From contig NZ_JBEUEL010000005.1 in the NCBI RefSeq assembly GCF_041725775.1, positions 61,420-125,419 on the forward strand: DNA of 64,000 bases, written 5' to 3'. Positions 16,829-26,041 of this stretch are shown here, one piece after another. Positions within the stretch are counted from its first letter, which is position 1, and every line of letters starts with the position of its first letter. The position numbers were made by a program, and so were the translations under genes. Origin of the DNA: Pueribacillus sp041725775. GTDB taxonomy: Bacteria > Bacillota > Bacilli > Bacillales > UBA6769. The notes under the pieces are model-generated. The model was not told the origin of the DNA and made no database searches. It saw nothing but the letters and a program-made list of their open reading frames with translations.

Positions 16829-17591
16829 AATTTTACTTCAAAAACAAAGAGAAGTTAATAACTTCACGATTCCAAATGTGAAACGAAAACATGAAAACAG
16901 ATCATTTGTAAACGCGTTGAAAAACCCAAATCACTCTGTTGCGCTTATCGCAGAAATAAAACGAGCATCTCCATCAAAAGGAATAATTAATGACAGCGTG
17001 GATCCAGTTAATGTTGCAAAGGCATACGAGAATGCAGGGGCAGATGCAATTTCCGTTTTAACAGATACTACTTTTTTTAAAGGAACGATCGACGATTTAA
17101 TGGTTGTAAAAGAAAATGTCAACCTTCCGATTTTAAGAAAAGATTTTATTATCGATAAAAAACAAATAGATGAAAGTAAAGTGATTGGTGCAGATGCGAT
17201 TTTATTAATCGTAAAAGCACTCGGTGCTGAGAAAACGTATGAATTTTACATGTACGCTATAGACATGGGTTTAGATTGCCTTGTTGAAATCCATGAGGCG
17301 ATAGAACTTTTTCAAGTCCTTGAATTTTTTACACCTGCTGTCATCGGAGTGAATAACCGTAACTTAGCAAACTTTAACACGACATTACAAATGACTGAAT
17401 CGGTCGCAAATTTTATCCCGAAAGAATCAATATTTATTAGTGAAAGTGGGATACACTCTCGAGAAGATATTGATACAGTAAAACAGCTTGGTGCTCATGG
17501 AGTTTTAGTTGGGGAAGCGTTAATGAAAGCGTCTACTCCAGAAGCTGGTATTAAACAGCTATTTTCAAGCGAGCGGATGAATTTAAAATGA
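16818..17591 (+). CDS. trpC: Indole-3-glycerol-phosphate synthase
   Basis: Closes the pyrrole ring to give indole-3-glycerol phosphate. The 257-residue TIM-barrel protein has AEIKRASPSKGII (catalytic lysine), the SVLTDTTFFKG strand, LRKDFIID (second active-site lysine) and GVNNRNL and SESGI toward the C-terminus. The start is GTG at 16818 after GGGGAGGTG. It overlaps the next gene, trpF, in ATGA. It is intact, in contrast with trpB and trpA downstream. Confidence 0.97.
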   Translation: MLNKILLQKQREVNNFTIPNVKRKHENRSFVNALKNPNHSVALIAEIKRASPSKGIINDSVDPVNVAKAYENAGADAISVLTDTTFFKGTIDDLMVVKENVNLPILRKDFIIDKKQIDESKVIGADAILLIVKALGAEKTYEFYMYAIDMGLDCLVEIHEAIELFQVLEFFTPAVIGVNNRNLANFNTTLQMTESVANFIPKESIFISESGIHSREDIDTVKQLGAHGVLVGEALMKASTPEAGIKQLFSSERMNLK

Positions 17592-18244
17592 AAATTAAAT
17601 TTTGCGGAAACCATTCATTATTAGACGTGAAAAACACCACTAGTAGTGATGCTCATTATATCGGATTTGTGTTCGCTAAATCAAAAAGACAAGTAAAGCC
17701 CAAAGAAGTGCAACAGTGGCTTGCACAAGTAGAGCATAAATCTTCAAAGCAACGCACTGTTGGAGTGTTTGTTAATAACACAGTAGAATTTATTGAACAA
17801 GCGGTTCGGGTTGCATCTTTAGATATCGTTCAACTCCATGGAACTGAAACCCCTGCGTTTGCTGAACGTTTGAAAAAAGTTTGCGACGTAGACGTATGGA
17901 AAGTGATTCACCATGATGATAGAGCTCTCGACCGAATGGAACAATTCGGTCAGAGCATCGATGCTTTTTTAATAGACAATAAATCCGAAAGGGCGTGGGG
18001 TGGAACTGGAAAAGCTTTTGACTGGTCATTCGTCCCCCGTTACATTAAGAAAGCTCATTCATTTCAAAAACCGTGTTTCATTGCGGGTGGGGTAAATGTG
18101 ATGAATGTACGTGATTTAATGAAGTATCAACCAGATGGAATCGATCTCGCAAGTGGGATTGAGACAAATCTAAAAAAAAATAAACAGAAAATGATTGAAC
18201 TACAGGAGCGTGTAAAATTAAATGACAATTACGGTACCAAATAA
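17588..18244 (+). CDS. trpF: Phosphoribosylanthranilate isomerase
   Basis: Isomerises phosphoribosylanthranilate before the TrpC step. The 218-residue barrel begins MKIKFCGN, with the catalytic cysteine at residue 6; the aspartate of AFLIDNK and the phosphate-binding FIAGGVN and DLASGIE segments follow. The usual KICG motif is KFCG here, a mild variation. The 3' end overlaps the start of trpB by 23 nt. The frame is continuous and appears functional. Confidence 0.93.
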   Translation: MKIKFCGNHSLLDVKNTTSSDAHYIGFVFAKSKRQVKPKEVQQWLAQVEHKSSKQRTVGVFVNNTVEFIEQAVRVASLDIVQLHGTETPAFAERLKKVCDVDVWKVIHHDDRALDRMEQFGQSIDAFLIDNKSERAWGGTGKAFDWSFVPRYIKKAHSFQKPCFIAGGVNVMNVRDLMKYQPDGIDLASGIETNLKKNKQKMIELQERVKLNDNYGTK

Positions 18245-19421
18245 ATTCGGGCGATTCGGTGGAAAATTTGTTCCAGAAACGCTAATGGAAGCACTTGAAG
18301 AGCTTGAAGAAAGTTTAGCATCAGCTTTAACTGATGAAACGTTTATTCAAGAATACACTGAAATTTTACAAAACTATTAAGTAAACCGACCCCGTTAACG
18401 TATGCTAAAACATGTTCACAACAATTAGGCGGAGCGAAAATTTACTTAAAACGAGAAGTTTTAAATCATACTGGGGCACATAAAATTAACAATGCAATCG
18501 GGCAAGCCTTGCTTGCGCAACGAATGGGAAAACGAAAAATCGTTGCCGAAACTGGAGCTGGACAGCACGGTGTTGCATCTGCGACAATCGCAGCCCATTT
18601 CTGACTACAATGTAAAGTATTTATGGGTGAAGACGATATGAAACGTCAAGCGTTAAATGTCTTTCGTATGCAATTGCTCGGTGCAGAAGTGATTCCTGTC
18701 TCATCGGGTAGTAAAACTTTAAAAGATGCAACTAACGAAGCCATTCGTTACTGGGTATCTAATGTCGAAGATACTTTTTATTTAATCGGCTCTGTTGTTG
18801 GGCCTCATCCATACCCAATGATGGTGAGAGAATTCCAACGGAGCATTGGAGAAGAAACGAAAAAAACAGTTTAACAACTTATATAAGCAATTGCCCGACG
18901 TTGTCATTGCTTGTGTCGGAGGTGGCAGCAATGCCATCGGAATGTTTCATTCTTTCCTCGACGAAGACGTACAGCTAATTGGAGTTGAAGCAGCAGGAAA
19001 AGGTGTTGGAACAGGGAAACATGCAGCAACAATTTCGAAAGGAACACTCGGTGTTATTCTTGGTTCAATGACATACTTACTTCAAAACGAAATGGGTCAA
19101 ATTCAAGAGCCGTATTCAATTTCAGCGGGACTAGATTATCCTGGTGTTGGACCTGAACATGCTTATTTAGCCGAAACAGGGCGTGTTGAATATACGAATG
19201 CGACAGATCAAGAAGCACTGGATGCTCTAATTTTTTTATCTAGAACAGAAGGGATTATTCCTGCAATTGAAAGGGCTCACGCATTAGCTGAAGCATTTAA
19301 ACGCGCAAAAGAAATGGACAAAACCGAATGTATTGTTGTATGTTTATCAGGCAGAGGAGACAAAGACGTGCATACGTTAATGGAAAAATTAGGGGAGAAA
19401 CATAATGACAGATCGATTTAA
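18222..19421 (+). pseudogene. trpB: Tryptophan synthase beta chain, frameshifted and interrupted
   Basis: The TrpB sequence is recognisable along its full length but the frame is broken three times. It starts at ATG 18222 (FGRFGGKFVPETLMEALEEL). At 18378 a TAA appears because one T is missing; the correct frame resumes with SKPTPLTYA and contains the pyridoxal-lysine motif HTGAHKINNA. An in-frame TGA at 18602 replaces what is usually glycine. Near 18858 an extra A in a seven-A run shifts the frame again, after which GGGSNAIG and the C-terminus are intact. Two lesions are homopolymer changes, so sequencing error is possible; true decay is the alternative. As written the gene cannot make TrpB. 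Confidence 0.85.
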
Positions 19422-20197
19422 AACTTATATAAGCAAGATTTATTATTCCGTTTATTGTTGCTGGTGATCCGAATTGTGAAACAACAATCGAAATGGCACT
19501 CACATTACAAAAAGCTGAAGAAAATGTGATTGAGCTCGGAATTCCATTTTCCGATCCATTAGCTGATGGTCCTGTCATTCAATCCGCTGCTACACGAGCA
19601 TTAAAACAAAATATGACGTTAGAAAAAGCGATTAAACTCGTATCTAAAATGAGAAATAAAGGTCTACAAATCCCTGTCGTCATATTTACTTATTATAATC
19701 TTTTGCTACAATTAGGACATGAACGCTTTTTCGCGTTAATGAAGGAAAATGATGTCGATGGTTTACTCGTTCCCGATTTACCGTTTGAAGAAAGCACAGA
19801 TTTAAGAAAAGCATGTGAAGAAGAAAAAATCACATATATTTCGCTCGTTGCTCCAACGACTTCTGAATTACGCTTAAAACAAATAATTAAAAATGCACAG
19901 GGCTTTCTTTATTGTGTTTCATCTTTAGGTGTTACAGGAATACGTAATGACTTTCATCCTTCCGCATACACTTTTTTAAATAAAGTGAAGTCTTATGCGA
20001 CGATCCCAGTTGCTGTCGGTTTCGAGATTTCAAACAAAGAACAAATTAATCAACTACGAGATTATTGTGATGGTGTGATTATCGGTAGGGCAATCGTGAA
20101 GGAAATCGAAAATAGGGAACGTGAACTCCTTCAAGAAGAAACAAGACAAAAAGCGTTATCTGACATTTATCAATTTATACATTCTTTAACAACATAA
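19405..20197 (+). pseudogene. trpA: Tryptophan synthase alpha chain, N-terminal frameshift
   Basis: TrpA releases indole from indole-3-glycerol phosphate. The start ATG at 19405 overlaps trpB, but the frame hits TGA at 19465. A net one-base gain (or two losses) among the short A and T runs around 19434-19446 would join it to the long open frame. That frame reads IPFIVAGDP and continues with NVIELGIPFSDPLADGP, VDGLLVPDLP, GFLYCVSSLGVTG and GRAIVKEIE. All core motifs, including the catalytic glutamate of ELGIPFSDP, are present. Like trpB the damage is a homopolymer-type indel, so it may be technical or real. Confidence 0.8.
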
Positions 20198-20215
20198 CAG
20201 AGGAAGTGTAGAACC

Positions 20216-21319
20216 ATGCAAGTAAAGCCTCAATTAATTCCACTTAAACCTTATGAACCGGGTAAACCGATCGATGAGGTGAAACGCGAGCTCGGATTAG
20301 AAAAAGTGATCAAGCTTGCCTCAAACGAAAATCCTTTCGGTTGTTCCGAAAAAGCAAAAGAGGCCATTCGTAAAGAGCTTAATCAAATGCACATTTACCC
20401 CGATGGATATGCATACGAAATTAGGCAAAAAGTTGCTGAACACTTAAATGTCAACAAGGAACAACTTATTTTTGGGAATGGCTCTGATGAAGTGATTCTC
20501 ATTTTATGTCGCGCGCTTTTATCCCCAAATAAAAATACGGTGATGGCTCAACCTTCATTTTCCCAATACAAACATAATGCATTAATTGAAGGTGCTGAAA
20601 TTCGTGAAGTTCCGCTCAGCAACGGAGAGCACGATCTAGATGAAATGCTTAAACAAATCGATGATAACACTGCAATCGTTTGGGTATGTAATCCAAACAA
20701 TCCATCTGGAAACTATATCGATAAAGATCGTTTTCTAACGTTTTTAAAAGCAGTTCCAGAAGATGTACTTGTAGTTAGCGACGAAGCGTATCATGAATAT
20801 GTGGTTGCTCCTGATTATCCCGACACGATTTCACTATTAAATCAATTTCCAAATTTAATGGTGCTCCGCACATTTTCAAAAGCGTACGGTCTAGCATCAT
20901 TACGAATCGGATACGGAGTTGCAAATGAAGAGTTCATTAAATTACTTGATCCAGCAAGACCACCCTTTAATACATCGACTATCGCACAAGCAGCTGCACT
21001 TGCAGCGTTAGATGATCAACAATTTATTCAAACATGCAGCGAAAAAAATCGTGAAGGATTACAACAATTTTATTCTTTTTGTGATGAACACAATTTAAAA
21101 TATTACCCCTCGCAAGCAAATTTTATTTTAATCGACTTCGAGCGCAGTGGGGATGAAGTATTTCAATATTTATTAGAACGTGGATATATCGTCAGATCTG
21201 GCATTCCCCTTGGCTTCCCAACAGCAATCCGAATTACGGTAGGGAATAAAGAAGAAAATGCCGAGATTATTGATTGTATAACGGAAATGTTAGAAAAGAG
21301 AGATGAATTAAGGAGTTAA
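20216..21319 (+). CDS. hisC: Histidinol-phosphate aminotransferase
   Basis: Pyridoxal-phosphate enzyme that acts in histidine synthesis and, in B. subtilis, also as an aromatic aminotransferase for tyrosine and phenylalanine. The 367-residue protein has LASNENPFG near the N-terminus, VWVCNPNNPSGN, SDEAYHEY and the cofactor lysine in RTFSKAYGLASLRIGYG (about residue 222). Its place between trpA and tyrA in the aromatic supraoperon matches the dual role. GAGGAAGTG gives the ribosome-binding site. Confidence 0.96.
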   Translation: MQVKPQLIPLKPYEPGKPIDEVKRELGLEKVIKLASNENPFGCSEKAKEAIRKELNQMHIYPDGYAYEIRQKVAEHLNVNKEQLIFGNGSDEVILILCRALLSPNKNTVMAQPSFSQYKHNALIEGAEIREVPLSNGEHDLDEMLKQIDDNTAIVWVCNPNNPSGNYIDKDRFLTFLKAVPEDVLVVSDEAYHEYVVAPDYPDTISLLNQFPNLMVLRTFSKAYGLASLRIGYGVANEEFIKLLDPARPPFNTSTIAQAAALAALDDQQFIQTCSEKNREGLQQFYSFCDEHNLKYYPSQANFILIDFERSGDEVFQYLLERGYIVRSGIPLGFPTAIRITVGNKEENAEIIDCITEMLEKRDELRS

Positions 21320-21323
21320 TTGC

Positions 21324-22427
21324 ATGACTGATAGGCGTGTTCTCATTATAGGGTTAGGATTAATTGGAGGTTCCATTGCACTAGCAATTAAAAAGAATCA
21401 TGATGCAACAATTATTGGCTACGACGTTAATCATGTCCAAGCCAAGTTAGCAAAATCATTAAACATTATTGACGAGGCTATCTTTTCACTTGAAGACGGG
21501 GTGAAAGACGCCTCTCTTATTATTATTGCTATTCCAGTCATTCAAACTGAAAACATCATGGACGAATTAGCTTCACTTCCATTAAAAAGAAACGTCATCA
21601 TTACAGATGTCGGAAGTACGAAAACAGCAATAGTAAAAAGATCAGCTGTTTTTCAAAATAAAAATGCAATATTTATCGGTGGTCATCCGATGGCGGGTTC
21701 ACATAAAACAGGGGTTGCTGCCTCTAAAGCCCATTTGTTTGAAAATGCTTTTTACATTTTGACGCCAAGTAAAGATTGTCATAAGAAACATGTTGAAGAG
21801 CTTAAAACTTGGCTTGAAGGTACAAAGGCAACTTTTATTGAAATGACTCCTACACAGCATGATAAATTGGTCGGAATGATTAGTCATTTTCCTCATATTA
21901 TTGCAGCTTCGCTCGTTCAGCAGTTAGCAAAATCAGAAGATGATGAACTTAATTATTCACGTTTTGCTGCAGGTGGTTTTCGAGATATTACGAGAATTGC
22001 ATCGTCTAGCCCTGTGATGTGGCGAGATATTTTATTGCATAACAAAGACATCCTCCTTGCTTTATTAGACAAGTGGGAGCTTGAAATGCAAAATGTTAGG
22101 GAAATGCTTGAAGCGGCTGACAGTGAAGAGATTTATAATTATTTTTTACATGCGAAACAATATCGCGATAAACTTCCGGAACGTTCAAAAGGGGCAATCC
22201 CATCATTTTACGATCTTTTCGTTGATGTAGAAGACTATCCAGGGGTTATTGCTCACGTGACAGGGATTTTAGGCGGTAGAGATATAAGCATTACTAACAT
22301 TCGTATTATCGAAACGCGAGAAGATATTCTTGGTGTTTTACGATTAAGCTTCAGAAGTGAAGCAGAACGGGAAAAAGCGAAACGATTGCTCGAAGATTAT
22401 CGGTACGAAACTTACATTCTTGATTAA
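21324..22427 (+). CDS. tyrA: Prephenate dehydrogenase with ACT domain
   Basis: Oxidatively decarboxylates prephenate to 4-hydroxyphenylpyruvate for tyrosine. The 367-residue protein starts with the NAD motif GLGLIGGSIALAI; the GGHPMAGSHKTGV segment (about residues 113-125) contains the catalytic histidine region. Residues from about 295 (YDLFVDVEDYPGVIAHVTGIL) form an ACT domain, the usual site for tyrosine feedback. It starts 4 nt after hisC and ends 24 nt before aroA, so it is cotranscribed. Confidence 0.96.
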   Translation: MTDRRVLIIGLGLIGGSIALAIKKNHDATIIGYDVNHVQAKLAKSLNIIDEAIFSLEDGVKDASLIIIAIPVIQTENIMDELASLPLKRNVIITDVGSTKTAIVKRSAVFQNKNAIFIGGHPMAGSHKTGVAASKAHLFENAFYILTPSKDCHKKHVEELKTWLEGTKATFIEMTPTQHDKLVGMISHFPHIIAASLVQQLAKSEDDELNYSRFAAGGFRDITRIASSSPVMWRDILLHNKDILLALLDKWELEMQNVREMLEAADSEEIYNYFLHAKQYRDKLPERSKGAIPSFYDLFVDVEDYPGVIAHVTGILGGRDISITNIRIIETREDILGVLRLSFRSEAEREKAKRLLEDYRYETYILD

Positions 22428-22451
22428 AATATTTTTCAGGAGGGTACTGCG

Positions 22452-23750
22452 TTGACGATCACATTAAACCCACACCACACCTCTATACGTGGAGAACTGA
22501 AAGTACCTGGGGATAAATCTATTTCACATCGTGCGATTATGCTCGGATCGATTGCAGAAGGAACAACGACTGTCAGCGGCTTCCTTCTCGGAGAAGATTG
22601 TTTAAACACAATTCAATGCTTTAAAAAACTCGGTGTATCAATCGAACAAAATGATGACCATGTAACGATTATCGGTAAAGGTATAGACGGATTAAACGAG
22701 CCTGAAGACGTATTAAATGTTGGAAATTCGGGAACGACAATCCGTCTGCTTCTCGGATTACTATCGGGAACACCGTTTCACTCCATACTACTTGGCGATG
22801 AATCAATTGCAAAACGTCCAATGGATCGAGTTACAATCCCATTAAAAAAAATGAGAGCAAAAATTGACGGACGAAACGACGGATCGTATCCACCGATTTC
22901 TGTAAGAGGAGGAAACTTGCGTGGGATCCATTATCATTCACCTGTTGCAAGTGCTCAAGTAAAATCAGCTATTTTATTAGCAGGTTTACAAGCAGATGGC
23001 TTAACGACAGTAACAGAACCAGCTTTATCGAGGGACCATACCGAACGGATGCTCACCGCTTTCGGTGTGAAATTAACTCGAGATAAGACGACCGTATCTT
23101 TACAAGGTAAACAAAAATTAAAAGCGACACACATTCAAGTACCATCTGACATTTCTTCAGCGGCTTTTTTCATCGTTGCTGCATTAATTACAAAAAATAG
23201 CGACATTGTTTTGAAAGACGTCGGCATAAACCGAACACGCTCGGGTATTATTGATGCACTGAAATTAATGGGAGCAAACATCACTTTCATTAACGAAAGA
23301 ATGTTCAATGATGAGCCTGTCGCTGATCTACATGTAACATCATCAAATCTAAAAAATATTGAAATTAGCGGTGACATGATTCCGAGTCTCATAGATGAAA
23401 TTCCGATTTTAGCATTAGCTGCAACACAAGCAGAAGGACAAATGGTCATTAAAGATGCGGAAGAGTTAAAAGTGAAGGAAACAAATCGCATCGATGCCAT
23501 TGTGACACAATTGAAGCAATTAGGAGCAGCGATCGAATCTACGGAAGATGGAATGAAAATTACGGGTAAAACAAAACTTCTCGGCGGAACTGTACATAGT
23601 CTCGGTGACCACCGTATCGGTATGATGCTTGCAATCGCTAGTTTAATTTGTGAAAAAGAAACAGTCATTACAGATGAGGAGTGCATCGGAATATCATATC
23701 CACACTTTTTTAATGACTTTCAGAAACTGATCACACCGGCAAAATACTAA
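22452..23750 (+). CDS. aroA: 5-Enolpyruvylshikimate-3-phosphate synthase
   Basis: Joins phosphoenolpyruvate to shikimate 3-phosphate, the step before chorismate synthase. (B. subtilis name aroE.) The 432-residue protein has GDKSISHRAIMLGSIAEG (about residues 19-36), NVGNSGTTIRLLLGLL, KRPMDRV, SAQVKSAILLAGL and SLGDHRIGMMLAIA. The GNSGTT and lysine-alanine pattern fits class II-like enzymes of Gram-positives. Start is TTG 22452 after AGGAGGGTA. It ends the supraoperon; a strong terminator begins within its last codons. Confidence 0.97.
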   Translation: MTITLNPHHTSIRGELKVPGDKSISHRAIMLGSIAEGTTTVSGFLLGEDCLNTIQCFKKLGVSIEQNDDHVTIIGKGIDGLNEPEDVLNVGNSGTTIRLLLGLLSGTPFHSILLGDESIAKRPMDRVTIPLKKMRAKIDGRNDGSYPPISVRGGNLRGIHYHSPVASAQVKSAILLAGLQADGLTTVTEPALSRDHTERMLTAFGVKLTRDKTTVSLQGKQKLKATHIQVPSDISSAAFFIVAALITKNSDIVLKDVGINRTRSGIIDALKLMGANITFINERMFNDEPVADLHVTSSNLKNIEISGDMIPSLIDEIPILALAATQAEGQMVIKDAEELKVKETNRIDAIVTQLKQLGAAIESTEDGMKITGKTKLLGGTVHSLGDHRIGMMLAIASLICEKETVITDEECIGISYPHFFNDFQKLITPAKY

Positions 23751-23773
23751 CTTTTTGTCGGTGTGATTTTTTT
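23730..23773 (+). terminator. Terminator of the aromatic supraoperon
   Basis: ATCACACCGGCAAAA (23730-23744) pairs with TTTTGTCGGTGTGAT (23753-23767), a 15-bp stem with one G-T pair, followed by T7. The left arm overlaps the last aroA codons. Confidence 0.92.
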
Positions 23774-23820
23774 AAAAAAATTAACTAGTTGTGTAAATAT
23801 AAAAAGTATAATAAATTATC

Positions 23821-23848
23821 TTGCATTTTTCAAAATATCGAGTATAAT
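23821..23848 (+). promoter_or_regulatory. Promoter of the candidate small RNA
   Basis: TTGCAT (23821-23826) and a perfect TATAAT (23843-23848) are separated by 16 nt, a good housekeeping promoter with no gene start downstream for nearly 200 nt. Confidence 0.6.
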
Positions 23849-23854
23849 AAGTGT

Positions 23855-23939
23855 TGTAATGGTTTCTCTCCACTCCTATCCATATTTTTACCCTGAAATG
23901 AAAGCGTTATCAAACGTATTTGTTTCAGGGTCTTTTTTT
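23855..23939 (+). ncRNA. Candidate ~85-nt small RNA with C-rich segment
   Basis: A good promoter is followed by a short unit ending in a strong intrinsic terminator: CCCTGAAA (23891-23898) pairs with TTTCAGGG (23923-23930) and then T7-rich sequence. Inside the terminator loop a small CGTT/AACG stem can form. The 5' part is single-stranded-looking and pyrimidine-rich (TTTCTCTCCACTCCTATCC), with CACTCCT complementary to Shine-Dalgarno-like AGGAGTG, the usual design of base-pairing regulatory RNAs in Firmicutes. The 67-codon frame across it (23763-23966) has no ribosome-binding site. Sequence-based prediction only. Confidence 0.55.
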
Positions 23940-23977
23940 GCTTTTTACACGTGTATTATTTTGTAAAATCAAATCAT

Positions 23978-24006
23978 TTGCCGTTCATTTTTAATTTCTT
24001 TATAAT
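23978..24006 (+). promoter_or_regulatory. Promoter of ypiA
   Basis: TTGCCG (23978-23983) and TATAAT (24001-24006) with an exact 17-nt spacer, 36 nt before the ypiA start. Confidence 0.65.
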
Positions 24007-24042
24007 AAACAAATTAATAAGGCGATTTGGAAGTGGTAAGTG

Positions 24043-25314
24043 ATGACGATTCTTGAAGAAGCGATAAGAAAAATCGAAATTGGAAAAACGGCTGAAGGAT
24101 TAAAGACATTAAAACAATTAAAAAAAAATACGAATGACGAAATGCTGTTGTTTAGCATTGCCCAAATTTACGCAAACTACGGATTTTTGCATGAAGCTTT
24201 AGATACGGTTCAGACCTTATTAAATAACTATCCTGAAGAAGGGGAGTTAATCTTATTTTCAGCCGAATGTTTAATTGAATTAGGTAATGATTTAGAAGCG
24301 TTAGAGTTGTTACATGCTATAGATCAAGAGAGCGACTATTATTTAAGAGGTCTGCTACTTTTAGCTGATCTTTATCAAGCTCAAGGGCTAGAAGAAGTCG
24401 CAGAAAATAAACTACTCGAAGCGAACAACATGAATCCAAGAGAGCCTATTATTTGGTATGCGCTAGCTGAGTTTTATTTAACGCAAGGCAATTATTATAA
24501 AGCGGGTCTTTATTATGAAAAGTTACTCAATGACAACAACTTTACTGCGGATGAAACTGTTTATTTACATTTTGCAGAAACGTTAAGTATGCTAGGTCAG
24601 TTTGAAAAAGCAATTCCCTACTTTCAAAAAGGGCTACAATCAGAAACTAATTTAGACGGATTATTTCGTTTCGGATATACTGCATACAAAGCTGGACATT
24701 ATAATACAACGATTGAGGTTTTAACTAAATTACAATCACTTGATCCTCAATATAGTACGCTCTATCCATTACTGGCAAATGCTTATACTGAAATCGGAAA
24801 TACGAAAAAGGCCATTGATACATTAAAACGTGGTTTAGAACACGATGAACAAAACGAAGAAATATACTTTTTGTTAAGCAAATTACTCATGAATACAGAT
24901 AAAAAACATGAAGCTGAACAATACTTGAAAGAAAGCTTCGCTTTAAATAGTCCTTCAATTAAAGCTACACAGCTATACATCGATTACTTAAAAGAAGAAG
25001 GACGTTACGATGACGTAATTAAACACATTCATAAACTGAAAGAACGTCATGAAGATACAGATCCGATGTTAGATTGGGAACTAGCGGAGGCTTATGAACA
25101 AATAGAAAACTTCGAAAAAGCGAATGACTATTTCAAAGCGTCCTATCCATTTTTAAAGGATAACAGTGAATTTCTCGAGCGTTATGGTTTTTTCTTACTT
25201 GAAGAAGGAAAAGTTCAAGAAGCCAAAACGTGTTTTAAAAAAGCGATTACCATTGACAATAATTTATTTCATCTTGAAGAATTAATCGACGAATTAGAAA
25301 ATAGACTTATTTAA
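24043..25314 (+). CDS. ypiA: Tetratricopeptide-repeat protein YpiA
   Basis: A 423-residue protein made almost wholly of TPR helix pairs, for example NEEIYFLLSKLLMNTDKKHEAEQYL and FLERYGFFLLEEGKVQEAKTCFKKAI. No signal peptide or membrane segment is seen, so it should be a cytoplasmic scaffold. Position between aroA and ypiB matches B. subtilis YpiA, whose function I do not know with certainty. The frame begins at GTG 24040; ATG 24043 next to it is the more likely start, after GGAAGTGG. A palindromic terminator overlaps its stop codon. Confidence 0.9.
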   Translation: MTILEEAIRKIEIGKTAEGLKTLKQLKKNTNDEMLLFSIAQIYANYGFLHEALDTVQTLLNNYPEEGELILFSAECLIELGNDLEALELLHAIDQESDYYLRGLLLLADLYQAQGLEEVAENKLLEANNMNPREPIIWYALAEFYLTQGNYYKAGLYYEKLLNDNNFTADETVYLHFAETLSMLGQFEKAIPYFQKGLQSETNLDGLFRFGYTAYKAGHYNTTIEVLTKLQSLDPQYSTLYPLLANAYTEIGNTKKAIDTLKRGLEHDEQNEEIYFLLSKLLMNTDKKHEAEQYLKESFALNSPSIKATQLYIDYLKEEGRYDDVIKHIHKLKERHEDTDPMLDWELAEAYEQIENFEKANDYFKASYPFLKDNSEFLERYGFFLLEEGKVQEAKTCFKKAITIDNNLFHLEELIDELENRLI

Positions 25315-25327
25315 AATAAGTCTTTTG
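25303..25327 (+). terminator. Terminator after ypiA
   Basis: AGACTTATTT (25303-25312) pairs with AAATAAGTCT just downstream across the stop codon, followed by TTTT. The loop is tiny, so its strength is uncertain. Confidence 0.5.
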
Positions 25328-25403
25328 ATTTGCAGGATTTTGTATCTCAGTAAAGAATTTTTATGAACAAGAAAATGAAAACGGGGTAAAGGAGGAGTCC
25401 ATC

Positions 25404-25952
25404 ATGAGTAACTCCACTTCCATTAGCGAAAAAAAAGATTTTTTAAAGTGGTTCTTAAAAAATCATCGCTTTCATAAGCGCGAGTGTGTTTGGTTATTAA
25501 ATTACTTTATCAGTGATGACCTTGTCATGGAAAATTTGCATTTTGTGGAACAGGCTGAATTTTGCCCTAAAGCGATCATTTTATCTACTGTTTGTTCAAA
25601 TGAAGTGCCTTTTCGCTTTTTAAAAGAAAATATTGTGACGTCAGATATCGAAAAATCGTTTCACGACATACGCTTAAACCCGGAAGAAAAAATCTATGTT
25701 CAATTAAACTTTAAACACTCGCATAAAAATGCACAATATGGTCTAATTACCGAAGACAACCCTTTTTTGCCTGAAAGCTTGCAACCAAACAAACAGTTTG
25801 CAATCTGGACAGATTTTGTCGTCGATGAAGCAATCATTAATTTCAAGCGAAAACAACTAAATAAAGAAATAAATAGAGCGCTCGATAACAATGATAAAAA
25901 AACGTTTTTAAAGTTAACAAAGCAACTGCAAAACCTATTAGGTCCTTTTTAA
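25404..25952 (+). CDS. ypiB: UPF0302 family protein YpiB
   Basis: A 182-residue soluble protein matching the UPF0302 (YpiB) family by size, context and the conserved KDFLKWFLKNHRFHKRECVWLLNY N-terminal half and the DFVVDEAI segment in its C-terminal half. The family is common in Bacillales and lies next to ypiF and the qcr operon. No catalytic residues stand out. GGAGGAG precedes ATG 25404. A strong hairpin overlapping its stop ends the unit. The function is not established from what can be seen here. Confidence 0.85.
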   Translation: MSNSTSISEKKDFLKWFLKNHRFHKRECVWLLNYFISDDLVMENLHFVEQAEFCPKAIILSTVCSNEVPFRFLKENIVTSDIEKSFHDIRLNPEEKIYVQLNFKHSHKNAQYGLITEDNPFLPESLQPNKQFAIWTDFVVDEAIINFKRKQLNKEINRALDNNDKKTFLKLTKQLQNLLGPF

Positions 25953-25971
25953 ACAAAAAGGACCTATTTTA
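25939..25971 (+). terminator. Terminator after ypiB
   Basis: TAGGTCCTTTTT pairs perfectly with AAAAAGGACCTA (25955-25966) over a 4-nt loop, then TTTT. The ypiB stop codon sits in the loop. Confidence 0.85.
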
Positions 25972-26041
25972 TTATACAATGGAATGCGTATAAAAAATTT
26001 GATGTGTGGAAAACTTTTTCTATCAGAGAGGAAGAATAGCA

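Noticed and set aside
18602..18604. The in-frame TGA of trpB as a second selenocysteine codon
   Set aside because: The position is not a cysteine in TrpB, no hairpin follows, and two frameshifts lie in the same gene, so damage or sequence error is far more likely.
23135..23686. 183-codon minus-strand frame opposite aroA
   Set aside because: It is antisense to a conserved enzyme and rich in serine and cysteine as expected for a shadow frame.
23763..23966. 67-codon plus-strand frame downstream of aroA
   Set aside because: It starts inside the aroA terminator, has no ribosome-binding site and runs through a promoter and a second terminator; the sRNA reading explains the sequence better.
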